In this document: in pieces, positions 1-10,552 of the stretch
Numbering within the stretch: the first letter of the stretch is position 1
How the letters are laid out: the number at the start of each line of letters is the position of its first letter
Assembly: GCF_050003625.1 (NCBI RefSeq)
Contig: NC_134400.1
Coordinates: 196,925,918 to 196,989,917 of the forward strand
Reading direction: 5' to 3'
DNA: 64,000 bases
Origin: Haematobia irritans
Lineage: Eukaryota > Arthropoda > Insecta > Diptera > Muscidae
Program-made: the position numbers and the translations under genes
Notes under the pieces: generated by a model
What the model saw: the letters and a program-made list of their open reading frames with translations, nothing else
What the model was told of the DNA's origin: nothing
Database searches by the model: none

Positions 1-643
1 CAATTTTGGGCAACTTTTTCGAGCATTTCGGCCGGAATAGCCCGAATTTCTTCGGAAATGTTGTCTTCCAAAGCTGGAATAGTTGCTGGCTTATTTCTGT
101 AGACTTTAGACTTGACGTAGCCCCACAAAAAATAGTCTAAAGGCGTCAAATCGCATGATCTTGGTGGCCAACTTACCGGTCCATTTCTTGAGATGAATTG
201 TTCTCCGAAGTTTTCCCTCAAAATGGCCATAGAATCGCGAGCTGTGTGGCATGTAGCGCCATCTTGTTGAAACCACATGTCAACCAAGTTCAGTTCTTCC
301 ATTTTTGGCAACAAAAAGTTTGTTAGCATCGAACGATAGCGATCGCCATTCACCGTAACGTTGCGTCCAACAGCATCTTTGAAAAAATACGGTCCAATGA
401 TTCCACCAGCGTACAAACCACACCAAACAGTGCATTTTTCGGGATGCATGGACAGTTCTTGAACGGCTTCTGGTTGCTCTTCACTCCAAATGCGGCAATT
501 TTGCTTATTTACGTAGCCATTCAACCAGAAATGAGCCTCATCGCTGAACAAAATTTGTCGATAAAAAAGCGGATTTTCTGCCACTGATTTTGGTAATAAA
601 ATTCAATGATTTGCAAGCGTTGCTCGTTAGTAAGTCTATTCAT
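1..643 (-). pseudogene. DD41D transposase, internally deleted and cut by window edge
   Basis: The product would cut and paste the element through a DDE/D nuclease. The frame opens at 643 with MNRLTNEQRLQIIEFYY, the start of the DNA-binding region. At about 580-600 it jumps out of frame straight into the catalytic domain (FYRQILFSDEAHFW), so most of the helix-turn-helix region is missing. The remaining catalytic core is clean: SDEAHF for the first Asp, WFQQDGATCHTA for the second, and DLTPLDYFLWGY for the third, with 41 residues between the last two. The frame is still open at base 1. It is a dead, internally deleted copy and could only move if a full-length relative supplied transposase. Confidence 0.8.
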
Positions 644-756
644 GATGAAATGTCAAAGCATACTGAGCATCTTTCTCTTTGACACCATGTCTGAAATCCC
701 ACGTGATCTGTCAAATACTAATGCATGAAAATCCTAACCTCAAAAGAATCACCCTT
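1..756 (-). mobile_element. DD41D (rosa-like) Tc1/mariner element, right part
   Basis: This is the 5' part of a Tc1/mariner-superfamily transposon read on the minus strand; the other end lies outside the window. The outer end at 756 reads AAGGGTGATTCTTTTGAGG inward and is followed by a TA target dinucleotide at 757-758. The reading frame inside is a damaged transposase, described in its own entry. The catalytic spacing of 41 residues between the second and third Asp is what is known for the rosa lineage, so that assignment is an inference from spacing. Confidence 0.75.
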
Positions 757-1010
757 TATAAACAAGCATCGACACAAACGAAGTTTAGTGTAAGGTGAAT
801 TGCGAAACAAACAGCAGCACAAGAACTCAAGTTAGTTATTTTTCGATAAAATATATTTTCAATAACAATTGTGATTTTTGTGAACATTAAATGTAATTTA
901 ATTTTTGTATTTTATGTAGATACAAAATCCCAGAAGATGGTTAGTGGCACTAACCGAAATATTGGAAATAAATATTAAAACAAATCAATAATCGATTGTT
1001 TCTATGACCT
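757..1010. other. No gene seen: AT-rich flank
   Basis: Sequence between the transposon end and the first 29-bp array. I see no coding frame, RNA gene or repeat family here; it is probably intron or intergenic DNA of the plus-strand gene whose last exon starts at 2293. Confidence 0.4.
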
Positions 1011-1014
1011 CAAG

Positions 1015-1990
1015 CCGAACAAAATTAATAATAAAATTTTGACAAAATGTTCTATAGAAATAAAATTTTGAAAAAATTTTCTATAGAAATAAACTTTGGA
1101 TAAAATTTTCTATAGAAATAAAATTTTGATAAAAATTGTTTATAGAAATAACATTTTGAAAAAATTTTCTATAGAAATAAAATTTTGACAAAATGTTCTA
1201 TAGAAATAAAATTTTGAAAAAAATTTCTATAGAAATAAAATTTTGAAAAAATTTTCTATAGAAATAAATAATTAAATAATAAAATAATTTTCTATAGAAT
1301 ATATAGAAATAAACTTTGGATAAAATTTTCTATAGAAATAAAATTTTGACAAAATTTTCTATAGACAAAATTTTTACAAAATTTTCTATAGACATAAAAT
1401 TTTTACAAAATTTTCTATAGAAATAAACTTTGGATAAAATTTTCTATAGAAATAAACTTTGGATAAAATTTTCTATACGAATAAAATTTTCTATAAAAAT
1501 AAAATTTTGACAAAATTTTCTATAGGAATAAAATTTTGAGAAACTTTTTTAATAGAAATAAAATTTTGACAAAATTTTCTATAAAAATAAAATTTTAACA
1601 ATAATTTCTATAGAAATAAAATTTTGATAAAATTTTCTATAGAAATAAAATTTTGACAACATTTTCTATAGAAAAAAAATGTTGACAAAATTTTCTATAG
1701 AAATAAAATGTTGATAAATTTTCTATAGAAATAAAATTTTGACAAAATTTTCTATAGAAATAAAGTTTTGACAAAGTTTTCTAAGGAATAAAATTTTGAC
1801 AAAATTTTTTTATAAATTTTCTATAGAAATAAAGTTTTGACAAAACTTTCTATAGAAGTAAAATTAAAAAAAAAATTATAGACGTAAAATTTTGACAAAA
1901 TTTTCTATAGAAATAAAATTTTTACAAAACTCTATAGAAATAAAATTTTGACAAAATTTTCTATAGAAATAACGATAAAATTTTCTATTT
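1015..1990 (+). repeat. 29-bp minisatellite array 1
   Basis: About 33 degenerate copies of a 29-bp unit built from AAAATTTT, CTATAGAAAT, AAAATTTT and a GAC spacer. The unit contains the perfect palindrome TTTCTATAGAAA. The array is followed at about 2065-2105 by a degraded form of the sequence that follows the same minisatellite inside HINE elements (TTGGTAGATT ... GGCAACC ... GATTATAA). This array is therefore probably the remnant or expansion of a HINE internal repeat. Confidence 0.9.
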
Positions 1991-2292
1991 TAAATTATTT
2001 GGAAGAAACGAATTTTTTAACTAACCACAAAAAGTTGATGAATATTTTAATTGTTTTCAATTTGGTAGATTTGTGGTATTGGTCGCACTAGAGGCAACCG
2101 TGATTATAACCCACCCTACAATTCCCTATGACTTTTCTTACTCCACCATACTATGACATTATTTATCATGTAATTTTTCGATTTTTTCGTATTTGTTTTT
2201 ATTTTTCATTTACTTTTTTTGATTTTTCTTTTCGTAGAAAAAATTGAATTTTTGTTATTTACTCAATTCTCTTTTTTATTTATTTTTATTAG

Positions 2293-2570
2293 ATGAATAT
2301 GATCATTTGGATTACTCAAGACCGAGTACCTCTCAAAAACCCCACTATCACCGGATGAATGATAATATGCTCAATATAAATCGTGATGAAGAAAAACCCA
2401 GTAATCTAAAAGCCATGGATGTTTTACTAAAGAAATGTCTACCTCCTACAGATACAGGAGATGATACTGAAAATGAAGATAATAATGCAGCTTGTAATCT
2501 TAGTACAGTTGGTGATGAGGATAATGCATCGACGGCAACACCATCAACTAGCTCCGAACATATCAAATAA
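2293..2570 (+). CDS. Terminal coding exon of an unrecognised gene
   Basis: I do not recognise this gene. A splice acceptor (pyrimidine-rich run ending TTATTAG at 2292) precedes an exon that begins with two bases completing a split codon, then reads EYDHLDYSRPSTSQKPHYHR and continues for about 92 residues to TAA at 2568-2570. The open frame upstream to 2244 is low-complexity Leu/Phe/Tyr and reads as intron. The peptide is polar. It has a tyrosine-rich start that could be a phosphotyrosine docking site, a more ordered patch (EEKPSNLKAMDVLLKKC), and an acidic Ser/Thr/Asn-rich tail ending SSEHIK. AATAAA overlaps the stop and further AATAAA motifs follow. Upstream exons must lie left of the window or in the repeat-rich upstream DNA. 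The composition is clearly unlike the surrounding repeats. Confidence 0.6.
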
Positions 2571-3854
2571 ATATGACAAATATTTATTGTTTTCTTATCC
2601 AAATAAGTCTGTTTATGAGGAAAAACAAAATATTTTGCTCAAGTTATTGTCGACGACAAAAAAAAAACGTATTTCTTCTATATAGAAAGCAATAGCGATA
2701 GGATATTATATTGTAAGTGTCATAATTTCAGAGAAAGAAAAACAAAGGACAATATTTTTAGGTATTCATATAAAACACAAAAGAAAACAAAATTAAGAAG
2801 AAAAACAAAAACAAATAAAAATAACTCACTCAATGGTTATAAAGCATTAATTAAACATTAAATAATAGTTATAATAATAAAAACTAAATATAGAGGATTT
2901 TGATCTCTGTTGGAAGTATGCAACATATCTTTTACCAGAGTTCCTTTTTGTATGATTTTTTTTTTCAATTTCATTATTTTTTGTAAGATTTATTTTTTTA
3001 AGGTTTCCGTTTTTTCTTTTGTATTACCCATTTTATAAAAAAAATACCTTGTCATTATTGTGTAAAATAAAATTATCTATTATATATTTTATTTATAATA
3101 TTTAATTTCCATGGTTTTGTATATACATTTTGTGTGTTATACAATCAGGATTTATTAGTATTTCAATACACACCCACTTTATTACAATTTATTGTTTATA
3201 CTTATATTTATAGTATATGTATTTTATAAGCAGTGCTTTTTTTAATGTGGCTATATGATTTGTATAAATTTATTTGTATGTATTTGTTTGTAATTTCTTT
3301 TTGTTTGATTTTCAATTACTGCTCAATTATAAACGAATTTTATTTTATAAAAATTGCTCAATAGAATTTTTTTACACTTGTTTTTATTTATATAGATATA
3401 TGTTTGGCAATTAATTATTTTTTTGATAAAAAAAAAAACAAAAACAGAAAATACAAAATATAAATAATGGAGATAGAAATTTTTTAAATAAAATTTAGAG
3501 GTGCTCTAATTCAAAAATTAAGGGTTTTTGCTAATATTTATATTTTTAGATGATTTATTGATAAGAAAAAATATGCAAATAATATCAGTCGATGTTTTCA
3601 AACTATTCACCCTAAGAATTTGTTTAGTAGATACACGAGAAAAGTTAAAAAAAACCATCTGAGAAAAGGAAAACGGTCGCTGTTTGTTGAAATAGGAAAG
3701 ATTGTCTGCTATTTTTTCGAAAATCTACTTTTTGACTAATAAATAAATATACCGAAAATTTAAAATTCATATATGTTTATAATAAAAGGACCTTACCACA
3801 AGCTTTTGATGTTTCCAGAATCGAGTGGACAACTTTTGATCTTGGCCACATCTA
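2571..3854 (+). other. Probable 3' UTR and AT-rich flank
   Basis: Very AT-rich sequence after the stop codon with many AATAAA-like motifs and poly-A/T runs. I see no coding frame. Around 3605-3715 there is a degraded relative of the element at 10085-10550 (shared AAGAATTTGTTTAGTAG and GCTGTTTGTTGAAATAG motifs). Confidence 0.4.
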
Positions 3855-3858
3855 TTAA

Positions 3859-4079
3859 CCCTTATACTACGTTGGGGTCATTTGATGACCCATATGGTAT
3901 TTTTCAACACCGCATATCCTACTGTTCGAATATAATTAACAATTTCTATCACTCACTGCATTAATTGGTAACATATGCTGAATTTATACTGAGTAGTAAG
4001 TAAGAACTTTTAATTATAATTCAAAAGTAAAAAATTCGGTGATGAAAAATACGACCTAATACCCAACGTAGTATAAGGG
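3859..4079. mobile_element. piggyBac-like MITE with TTAA duplication
   Basis: A 221-bp non-coding element bounded by a perfect 18-bp terminal inverted repeat, CCCTTATACTACGTTGGG, and flanked on both sides by TTAA (3855-3858 and 4080-4083). The TTAA duplication and CCC start are typical of the piggyBac superfamily. No transposase is encoded, so it is a non-autonomous miniature element. Confidence 0.8.
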
Positions 4080-4083
4080 TTAA

Positions 4084-5255
4084 ATGCATTTCCATAGTAA
4101 TAAAAATTAAAATTGAATTTCAACTATGGATACAAAAGTCCAAAATTTTCATTTTTAATTAAATGAATTTTTATGGAATATTTTTTGAAACTTTAAAATC
4201 TACTTTTTGTACTCTCTCAACGACTTGTGAGTGTATTTGTTTTTTTTTTTTCTCAAAATTCATCTCATCGACTATCCTATTTTTATGTTGATCATATTAG
4301 TCTTTTGGCCAATCGACTTTAAACTATCCAGCGAACAATTTGGAAATGTTTTTCTAAGTCATTGCAATTAATCTACATTCATAATGGTTCTTCTAGAGAT
4401 GGAATTAATTTTCGCCTTACAAGAAGTCCTTTTGAGGTGATATATGAAATCATTTGTATCAAATAATAAAAGGAAGTTCGCATAAAATTAAATTATCTAA
4501 TAAAATCATTTGTTATATGCAATTTTTGCATTACATTTAAATTTTCAAAATTCCTCCCGGAATTAAACTCAGTTAACATAGAAACAAATATCTCCCAAAA
4601 TATTGCCAATTAAAAGTCAATTAGGAAAATCATTGGAAATTTATTTTTAATTAATTAGAATAGTACATTGTAATTCGTTAAATTTGCCCTTTACGGCCAT
4701 TTTCATGTAGCTTCGTTAGGCTTTAACTGCCAGCTAACAGAAAGTAAATTGCAAATATCTTCTCTCCAGTTAATTTTAACTGAAAAATTTTCGTCATTTA
4801 AGTTCCTAACTGGCATATGGAATATATATGCAAGATGACAGCTTCTTCCATAATACAGTTTAAAAATTGGTTAGTTAACGGAACACTAACGGAGCTTTAT
4901 GAAAATGGGGGTTTAAGGCTTTGAATTGCTTAAATAAATAAATAAAATAAAAATAATTATTTTGATTAAAAAAATTTAATTACAAAAAAAAATAACTATT
5001 ACAATTAACTTTTAACCAAATGAAATAAATAAGACAATTAAAGAAATGTTTAATTAAAATATTAATTATCTCTATTAAAATTTTAATTATATTAAAAAAT
5101 ATTGCCAAAATAAAAAATATGTATTTGAAAACTTCTCTTCAGAAATAATTAGCTTCTATATGCATACTAGAATCATTAAAGTTTTTGGCTCATATCCAAA
5201 GAAAATTAAAAACAAATCATAAAAAAAAACTAAACTGTATGAAAATTACTTCTTC
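4084..5255. other. No gene seen: AT-rich intergenic DNA
   Basis: No coding frame, RNA gene or clear repeat family recognised. The short open frames here have no recognisable composition. Confidence 0.4.
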
Positions 5256-5256
5256 T

Positions 5257-5495
5257 AAAGGTGGGTTCGAGTTTAGCCGCTAAAGTTCGAGTTTAGCCGC
5301 TAAAGTGAAAACTAAATCAGTAAAAAAAAGGCATAAAATTATACATATTTGTTGCAAATGTTATTATAACTTGATGGGGAATATCCCAAAGCAAATTTTC
5401 ACAAAGTTTGTACTCCTTAAAATGGATTATTAAAGAAAAGTAATCGTGAAAAAATTACGCTTTTATCGGCTAAACTCGAACTTAATACCCACCTT
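5257..5495. mobile_element. MITE with TIR AAGGTGGG / CCCACCTT
   Basis: About 240 bp with inverted ends. The left end is AAGGTGGG followed by two direct copies of GTTCGAGTTTAGCCGCTAAA. The right end, read inward on the minus strand, is AAGGTGGGTATTAAGTTCGA and continues GTTTAGCCGATAAA. There is no coding capacity. The left tip appears to have suffered a deletion or local duplication relative to the right tip. The superfamily is uncertain; a TA-type target is possible but not clean. Confidence 0.65.
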
Positions 5496-6654
5496 AAAGG
5501 TAAAATAATTACACTAGTTTACAAATAAAAATTTCATGTACACTTGATGAAAATCAACTTTTCTTATGTATTTTGAGCTGTTGAATTCGAAAAAAAATTT
5601 TAAAATTTTGTTTGAGATATCCCGTTATTTTGAAATTTTCGCTCTTTTTTTCACTAAACACAATATATCTCGAGTTAGAAATATCCGATTATAAGGTTGT
5701 TGGTACTTAAATGAAAGGTAATAAGATGACGAATAATCGTGTGTAATTGGATCTGTGATAAGTTAAGTGGTTCAATATATCATATATTCAAATATCAATG
5801 CGAAAAGTCAAAATTAAAAAAAAAAAATCGTATTTTACAATGGACCTTTTCCACCAGAAAAGTATAAACCATTTAAAATTTTTTTTCTCTTCACGGTCGT
5901 ATAGACGATACTCTAACCTAAGTAATAAGACCAACTAGAAGAAAAACGACCGAAAAATGACAAAGTTATAATGCAATTGAGTGAACAAATCCGATGGCAA
6001 ATCATGCCAAATATGAGCCAATCACCCCCACAAAAATTTTTTTTGGCCACAGAGAAATTCATTTTTGTTTAGGTGAGTGGCTCATATTTGAATGATTTCA
6101 CATCATTCAATTGCTTATAGTTTTGTCGTCTTTCGCTAAAATGTCACTACTTCGGATCGCCAGGAAGTTTTCTGGTAGTAAAATCTCAAGCACAATAACA
6201 ATAAAAACAACTATAGCGTGGGGTGTTTCCGTTTCGAAACAAATTCGACTCTAACAGCGATCAAAAATCTAAATATAGACTCCATACATCGACATATCTA
6301 ATTTTTCAATAGCGCCTCTTTGAGAGTACATGTGTGTAAACAGCCACTATCAACCAATGAGCGTGGGCAGTGTTGCCAGTATTTTCCGAGCTCTTGTCCC
6401 CAAAATGGATCGCTTTTATCCCCAAAAATCCCCAATTTAATTTAAAATTCCCCATAAAAATCCCCAAGAAATGTTTGGCAAGTTTTTTGAAAAAAAAGTA
6501 AACGAATAGACTCTGCTGTAGAAAATCCGTACAAAATTAAAAAAAAGAACATTTTAAATAAAATAAAAATGTGCAATTGAATGAAGATTTCAAAACACAA
6601 AACCAGGAGACGGGTGCTCAAAATATCATCCGATACCAGCCCCCATCAGAGTTA

Positions 6655-8274
6655 ATTATACCCACCACCATAGGATGGGGGGTATATTAACTTTGTCATT
6701 CCGTTTGTAACACATCGAAATATTGCTCTAAGACCCCATAAAGTATATATATTCTGGGTCGTGGTGAAATTCTGAGTCGATCTGAGCATGTCCGTCCGTC
6801 CGTCCGTCCGTCCGTCCGTCCGTCTGTTGAAATCACGCTAACTTCCGAACGAAACAAGCTATCGACTTGAAACTTGGCACAAGTAGTTGTTATTGATGTA
6901 GGTCGGATGGTATTGCAAATGGGCCATATCGGTCCACTTTTACGTATAGCCCCCATATAAACGGACCCCAAAATTTGGCTTGCGAGGCCTCTAAGAGTAG
7001 CAAATTTCATCCGATCCGGCTGAAATTTGGTACATGGTGTTAGTATATGGTCTCTAACAACCATGCAAAAATTGGTCCACATCGGTCCATAATTATATAT
7101 AGCCCCCATATAAACCGATCCCCCGATTTGGCTTGCGAGGCCCCTAAGAGAAGCAAATTTCATCCGATCCGGCTGAAATTTGGTACATGGTGTTAGTATA
7201 TGGTCTCTAACAACCATGCAAAAATTGGTCCACATCGGTCCATAATTATATATAGCCCCCATATAAACCGATCCCCCGATTTGGCTTGCGAGGCCCCTAA
7301 GAGAAGCAAATTTCATCCGATCCGGCTGAAATTTGGTACATGGTGTCAGTATATGGTCTCTAACAACCATGCAAAAATTGGTCCACATCGGTCCATAATT
7401 ATATATAGCTCCCATATAAACCGATCCCCCGATTTGGCTTGCGAGGCCCCTAAGAGAAGCAAATTTCATCCGATCCGGCTGAAATTTGGTACATGGTGTC
7501 AGTATATGGTCTCTAACAACCATGCAAAAATTGGTCCACATCGGTCCATAATTATATATAGCCCCCATATAAACCGATCCCCCGATTTGGCTTGCGAGGC
7601 CTCTAAGAGAAGCAAATTTCATCCGATCCGGCTGAAATTTGGTACATGGTGTTAGTATATGGTCTCGAACAACCATGCAAAAATTGGTCCACATCGGTCC
7701 ATAATTATATATAGCCCCCATATAAACCGATCCCCCGATTTGGCTTGCGAGGCCTCTAAGAGAAGCAAATTTCATCCGATATGGCTGAAATTTGGTACGT
7801 GATGTTAGTATATGGTCTCTAACAACCATGCAAAAATTGGTCCACATCGGCTCATAATTATATATAGCCCCCATATAAACCGATCACCAGATTTGACCTC
7901 CGGAACCTCTTGGAAGACCAAAATTCATCTGATTCAGTTGAAATTTGGTACGTGGTGTTAATATATGGCCTCAAACTCCCATGCAAAAATTGGTCGATAT
8001 CGGTCCATAATTATATATAGGCCCCATATAAACCGATCCCCAGATTTGACCTCCAGAGCCCCTTGGAAGAGCAAAATACTTCCCATTCGGTTGAAATTTG
8101 GTACGTGATGTTAGTATATGGTATCCAACAACCATGCAGGAATAAGAAGTTTTAAGATACCACAACCCAAGTAATTCGATTGTGGATGACAGTCTTTCGT
8201 AGAAGTTTCTACGCAATCCATGGTGGTGGGTACATAAGATTCGGCCTGGCCGAACTTGCGGCCGTATATACTTG
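6655..8274 (-). mobile_element. HINE element E (153-bp repeat type)
   Basis: A Helentron-associated non-coding element. The left end TATACCC...GGGGGTATA forms a short hairpin. It is followed by the GTCC microsatellite (about 6793-6822) and about seven 153-bp tandem units (about 6950-8130). The tail (8140-8274) contains the 15-bp hairpin TTCGGCCTGGCCGAA close to the end. It lacks the 29-bp minisatellite of its relatives. Long open frames run through the 153-bp units on both strands because the unit is a multiple of three; they are not genes. Confidence 0.75.
6950..8130. repeat. 153-bp tandem repeat inside HINE E
   Basis: About seven to eight head-to-tail copies, the central ones nearly identical and the outermost (toward 8130) more diverged. 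Each copy holds the markers CATATAAACCGATC, TTGGCTTGCGAGGC and TTTCATCCGATCCGGCTGAA. Confidence 0.9.
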
Positions 8275-8840
8275 TTATTGGTATAAAGAGTCATCGAGTC
8301 ATCTTATGCAAATCCTCGCTCGAAAAGTAAAAATGGGAGTTCGGTCAACATATAGCCAAGAAATAAAATTGACTTATCGATCAAAATGCGTAGCTGTCCC
8401 CATATGAACTCTACTTTGTGTGTGCGGGATATGGGATACATGTTCAAAATCAGTGATGTACGCATATGAGTCCTTACGAAATAATTTCACAATAGTAAAA
8501 AATTTCTTAGGAAAAAGAGTAAATTGTAAAGAGGCTCTTGGGCCACCAAAATAAATTCCGTGGAATAAAGAGGAGGAAATTTTTTTTTATTTTTTTTTGA
8601 GAATCTCTGTACTTCTTTAAGCCTTTTTTTTAAAGCATGTAAAGAATTTCATATAAACCATAGTTCTTACTGTGATAATTACTCGTATACTGAACAAATA
8701 TCGAAAATTCCCCACAAAAATCCCCAAATTTGTGGAAATTCCCCACCAAATCCCCAAGTCCCCAACTCAAAAATTTTGTCCCCATCCACGAAAAAATATC
8801 CCCGATTTGGGGAAAAACCCCCAATACTGGCAACACTGAG

Positions 8841-8912
8841 CGTGGTAGCACAGAGGGAGAGCTTCTGACTTGAAAACCAAAGGGTTTCGAGTTCAACGCT
8901 CGGTGCAGCCGA
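8841..8912 (+). other. tRNA-Ser(UGA)-like pseudo-tRNA, copy 1
   Basis: Part of the CCCTGC-ended element. It shows a polymerase III A-box-like stretch, the CTGACTTGAAAA segment that resembles the anticodon arm of serine tRNA (UGA), and a T-arm-like CGAGTTCAACGCTCG. There is no convincing acceptor stem, so it is not a functional tRNA. Confidence 0.45.
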
Positions 8913-9389
8913 TTTTTTATTTTTTTTTTTATTTTTTAAAAAATAACTATCGCTTTTTTGACTTCTTTTAGTCACTGGTTCGATTCCCCGAGAACACTAT
9001 CGCGTAGTGGGACATTCGTTCCCGAACGGGGACACTAAATCGATAAGAAAATTTTTTCGCCTTTGAAAGTTTTATCTTCCGGGGCGAAGTAGTTTCGCCC
9101 TTTCGATAGAAAATGTTTGCAGGGAACTTTGTCATTTTTCGGTCGTTTTTCTTCTAGTTGGTCTTATTTTTTACGTTAGAGTATCGTCTATACGACCATG
9201 AAGATAATTTTTCTTTAATGGTTTATACTTTTCTGGCGGAAAAGGTCCATTGTAAAATACGATTTTTTTTTTTTTGAAAATTTTGAATTTTCGCATTGAA
9301 CCAATTACACACGATTATTCGCCATCTTATTACTTTTCATTTAAGTACCAACAACATTATAATCGGACATTTCTAACTCGAGATATATT

Positions 9390-9932
9390 CCCTGCCAACA
9401 TTTGGGTGATAGTTTTATCCCTTTCGCTAAGATGTCACTATTTCGGATCGCCAGGAAGTTTTCTGGTAGTAAAATCTCAAGCACAGCAACAATAAAAACA
9501 ACTATCGCGTGGGGTGTTTCCGTTTCGAAACAAATTCGACTCTAACAGCGATCAAGAATCTAAATATAGACTCCATACATCGACATATCTAATTTTTCAA
9601 TAGCGCCTCTCTGAGAGTACATCTGTGTAAAAAGCCACTATCAACCAACGAGCGTGGGTGGCACAGAGGGAGAGCCTCTGACTTGAAAACGAAAGGTTCC
9701 GAGTTCAATGCTCGGTGCATACGATCATCATTTTTATTTTTTAAAAAATAACTATCGCTTTTCTAACTTCTTTTAGTCACTGGTTCGAGTCCCCGAGAAC
9801 ATTATCGCATAGTGGGACATTTGTTCCCGAACGGGGACCCTAATTCGATAAGAAGATGATATCGCCTGCGAAAGTTTTATCTTCCGCGGCGAAACTACTT
9901 CGATACACTTTCGATAGAAAATGTTTGCAGGG
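9390..9932 (+). mobile_element. CCCTGC-TIR element with tRNA-like modules, copy 2 (intact ends)
   Basis: A 543-bp element with imperfect 14-bp inverted ends, CCCTGCCAACATTT and the complement of AAATGTTTGCAGGG. The empty site in the opposite palindrome arm (near 5665) shows that only TT is duplicated at insertion. Inside are a tRNA-Ser-like block (9652-9722) and a second polymerase III B-box-like sequence, GGTTCGAGTCCCC, near 9781. There is no coding frame. I cannot assign a superfamily; a two-base TT duplication with CCCTGC ends is not something I recognise. Confidence 0.65.
9652..9722 (+). other. tRNA-Ser(UGA)-like pseudo-tRNA, copy 2
   Basis: A-box-like GTGGCACAGAGGGAGAGC, anticodon-arm-like CTGACTTGAAAAC and a perfect five-pair T-arm, CCGAG TTCAATG CTCGG. 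The acceptor stem is absent. It is best read as a tRNA-derived promoter head captured by the element. Confidence 0.5.
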
Positions 9933-10084
9933 TTGTGTTTAGTGAAAAAAGAGCGAAAATTTCAAAATAACGGGATATCTCAAAAACTGTTCCATAAAAA
10001 ATTAAAAAAAAAATTCGAATTCAGCAGCTCAAAATACATAAGAAACGTTGATTTTCATCAAGTGTACATTTTGAGTGTAAACTA

Positions 10085-10552
10085 CACCCAAAGAAATTTG
10101 TTAGTAGGGACAGCAGAAAAGTCTGCTGAAAAAGGGACAGCAGTCATTGTTTGCTGAAATAGCAAACATTTCCTGCTATTTTTGAAGCTCGATTACACTA
10201 AAACATGTTTTATTTTGGCTAAAACAAATAAAAATGTCAACTTAGGAGCTATCCTAACATAATTAACACAATATTTTATGAATATCTATAGTATTTGACC
10301 AAAAATCTGAATATTTATCGAATTGAGGGCATAACAGCAAACAAAATGTTTGCTGATCGTATTTAGGAGCTTGTAAGTATATTACAGTGCAAAAATATAT
10401 CAAAAACTACTTTTGGTTCTTAAATAGACTTTGGCGAAAATTTTATAACCTAAAAATTTTATAAATTGTTGTTCATTACGCCCTGAAGTACAAAAATATA
10501 ACAGCAGACATCGACTGCTGTTTTTAGCAGACTTTTTTCTATGAGTGTAGTG
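10085..10552. mobile_element. MITE-like element with CAGCAGA / TCTGCTG motifs
   Basis: About 465 bp abutting the fold-back element. The ends are loosely inverted: CTACACCCAAAGAAA on the left and, read inward, CTACACTCATAGAAA on the right. Inside each end are multiple CTGCTG / CAGCAG motifs. No coding capacity. A degraded relative lies near 3605-3715. The superfamily is unknown. Confidence 0.5.

Larger units (their letters stand above)
6368..8838. mobile_element. Non-autonomous hAT element (CCCCAAA subterminal repeats)
   Basis: The terminal inverted repeat CAGTGTTGCCAGTATT is perfect over 16 bp at both ends. The flanks AGCGTGGG (6360-6367) and AGCGTGGT (8839-8846) form an 8-bp duplication with one difference, and the same site is empty in the related copy at about 9650. 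Several TCCCCAAA motifs are clustered just inside both ends, as expected for hAT transposase-binding repeats. No transposase is present. A complete HINE (6655-8274) occupies the interior, so the hAT arrived first. Confidence 0.8.
6110..9123 (+). mobile_element. CCCTGC-TIR element with tRNA-like modules, copy 1 (interrupted)
   Basis: This is a direct repeat of the element at 9390-9932. Its left part (6110-6367) and right part (8839-9123) are separated by the hAT element at 6368-8838. The right terminus ATGTTTGCAGGG is intact at 9123. The left terminus CCCTGCCAACATTT is missing, joined instead to flanking DNA across a short ATAG match, so about 20 bp were deleted. The right part carries the tRNA-like block at about 8841-8912. 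Confidence 0.6.
5512..10087. mobile_element. Fold-back (palindromic) element, heavily invaded
   Basis: The left arm (5512 to about 6030) is matched in reverse by 6070-6115, 9124-9389 and 9933-10087, making a palindrome of roughly 1 kb once insertions are removed. The outer tips are ACTAGTTTAC on the left and GTAAACTAC on the right. The centre is near 6045. The right arm was entered by a CCCTGC-ended element twice (6110-9123 and 9390-9932), and the first of those was in turn entered by a hAT element carrying a HINE. There is no coding capacity. The superfamily is unknown; it resembles the fold-back architecture known for FB elements but shares no recognised sequence with them. Confidence 0.65.

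Noticed and set aside
1015..1990. CRISPR-like array
   Set aside because: Regular 29-bp units without unique spacers, in a eukaryotic context.
2348..2602. Minus-strand frame opposite the first exon
   Set aside because: Shadow of the plus-strand exon, with no splice or composition support.
6696..7874. A 392-codon repetitive minus-strand frame and the 286-codon plus-strand frame at 33919-34779
   Set aside because: They run through the 153-bp HINE repeat and the GTCC microsatellite in a non-coding element; the other strand is open too.
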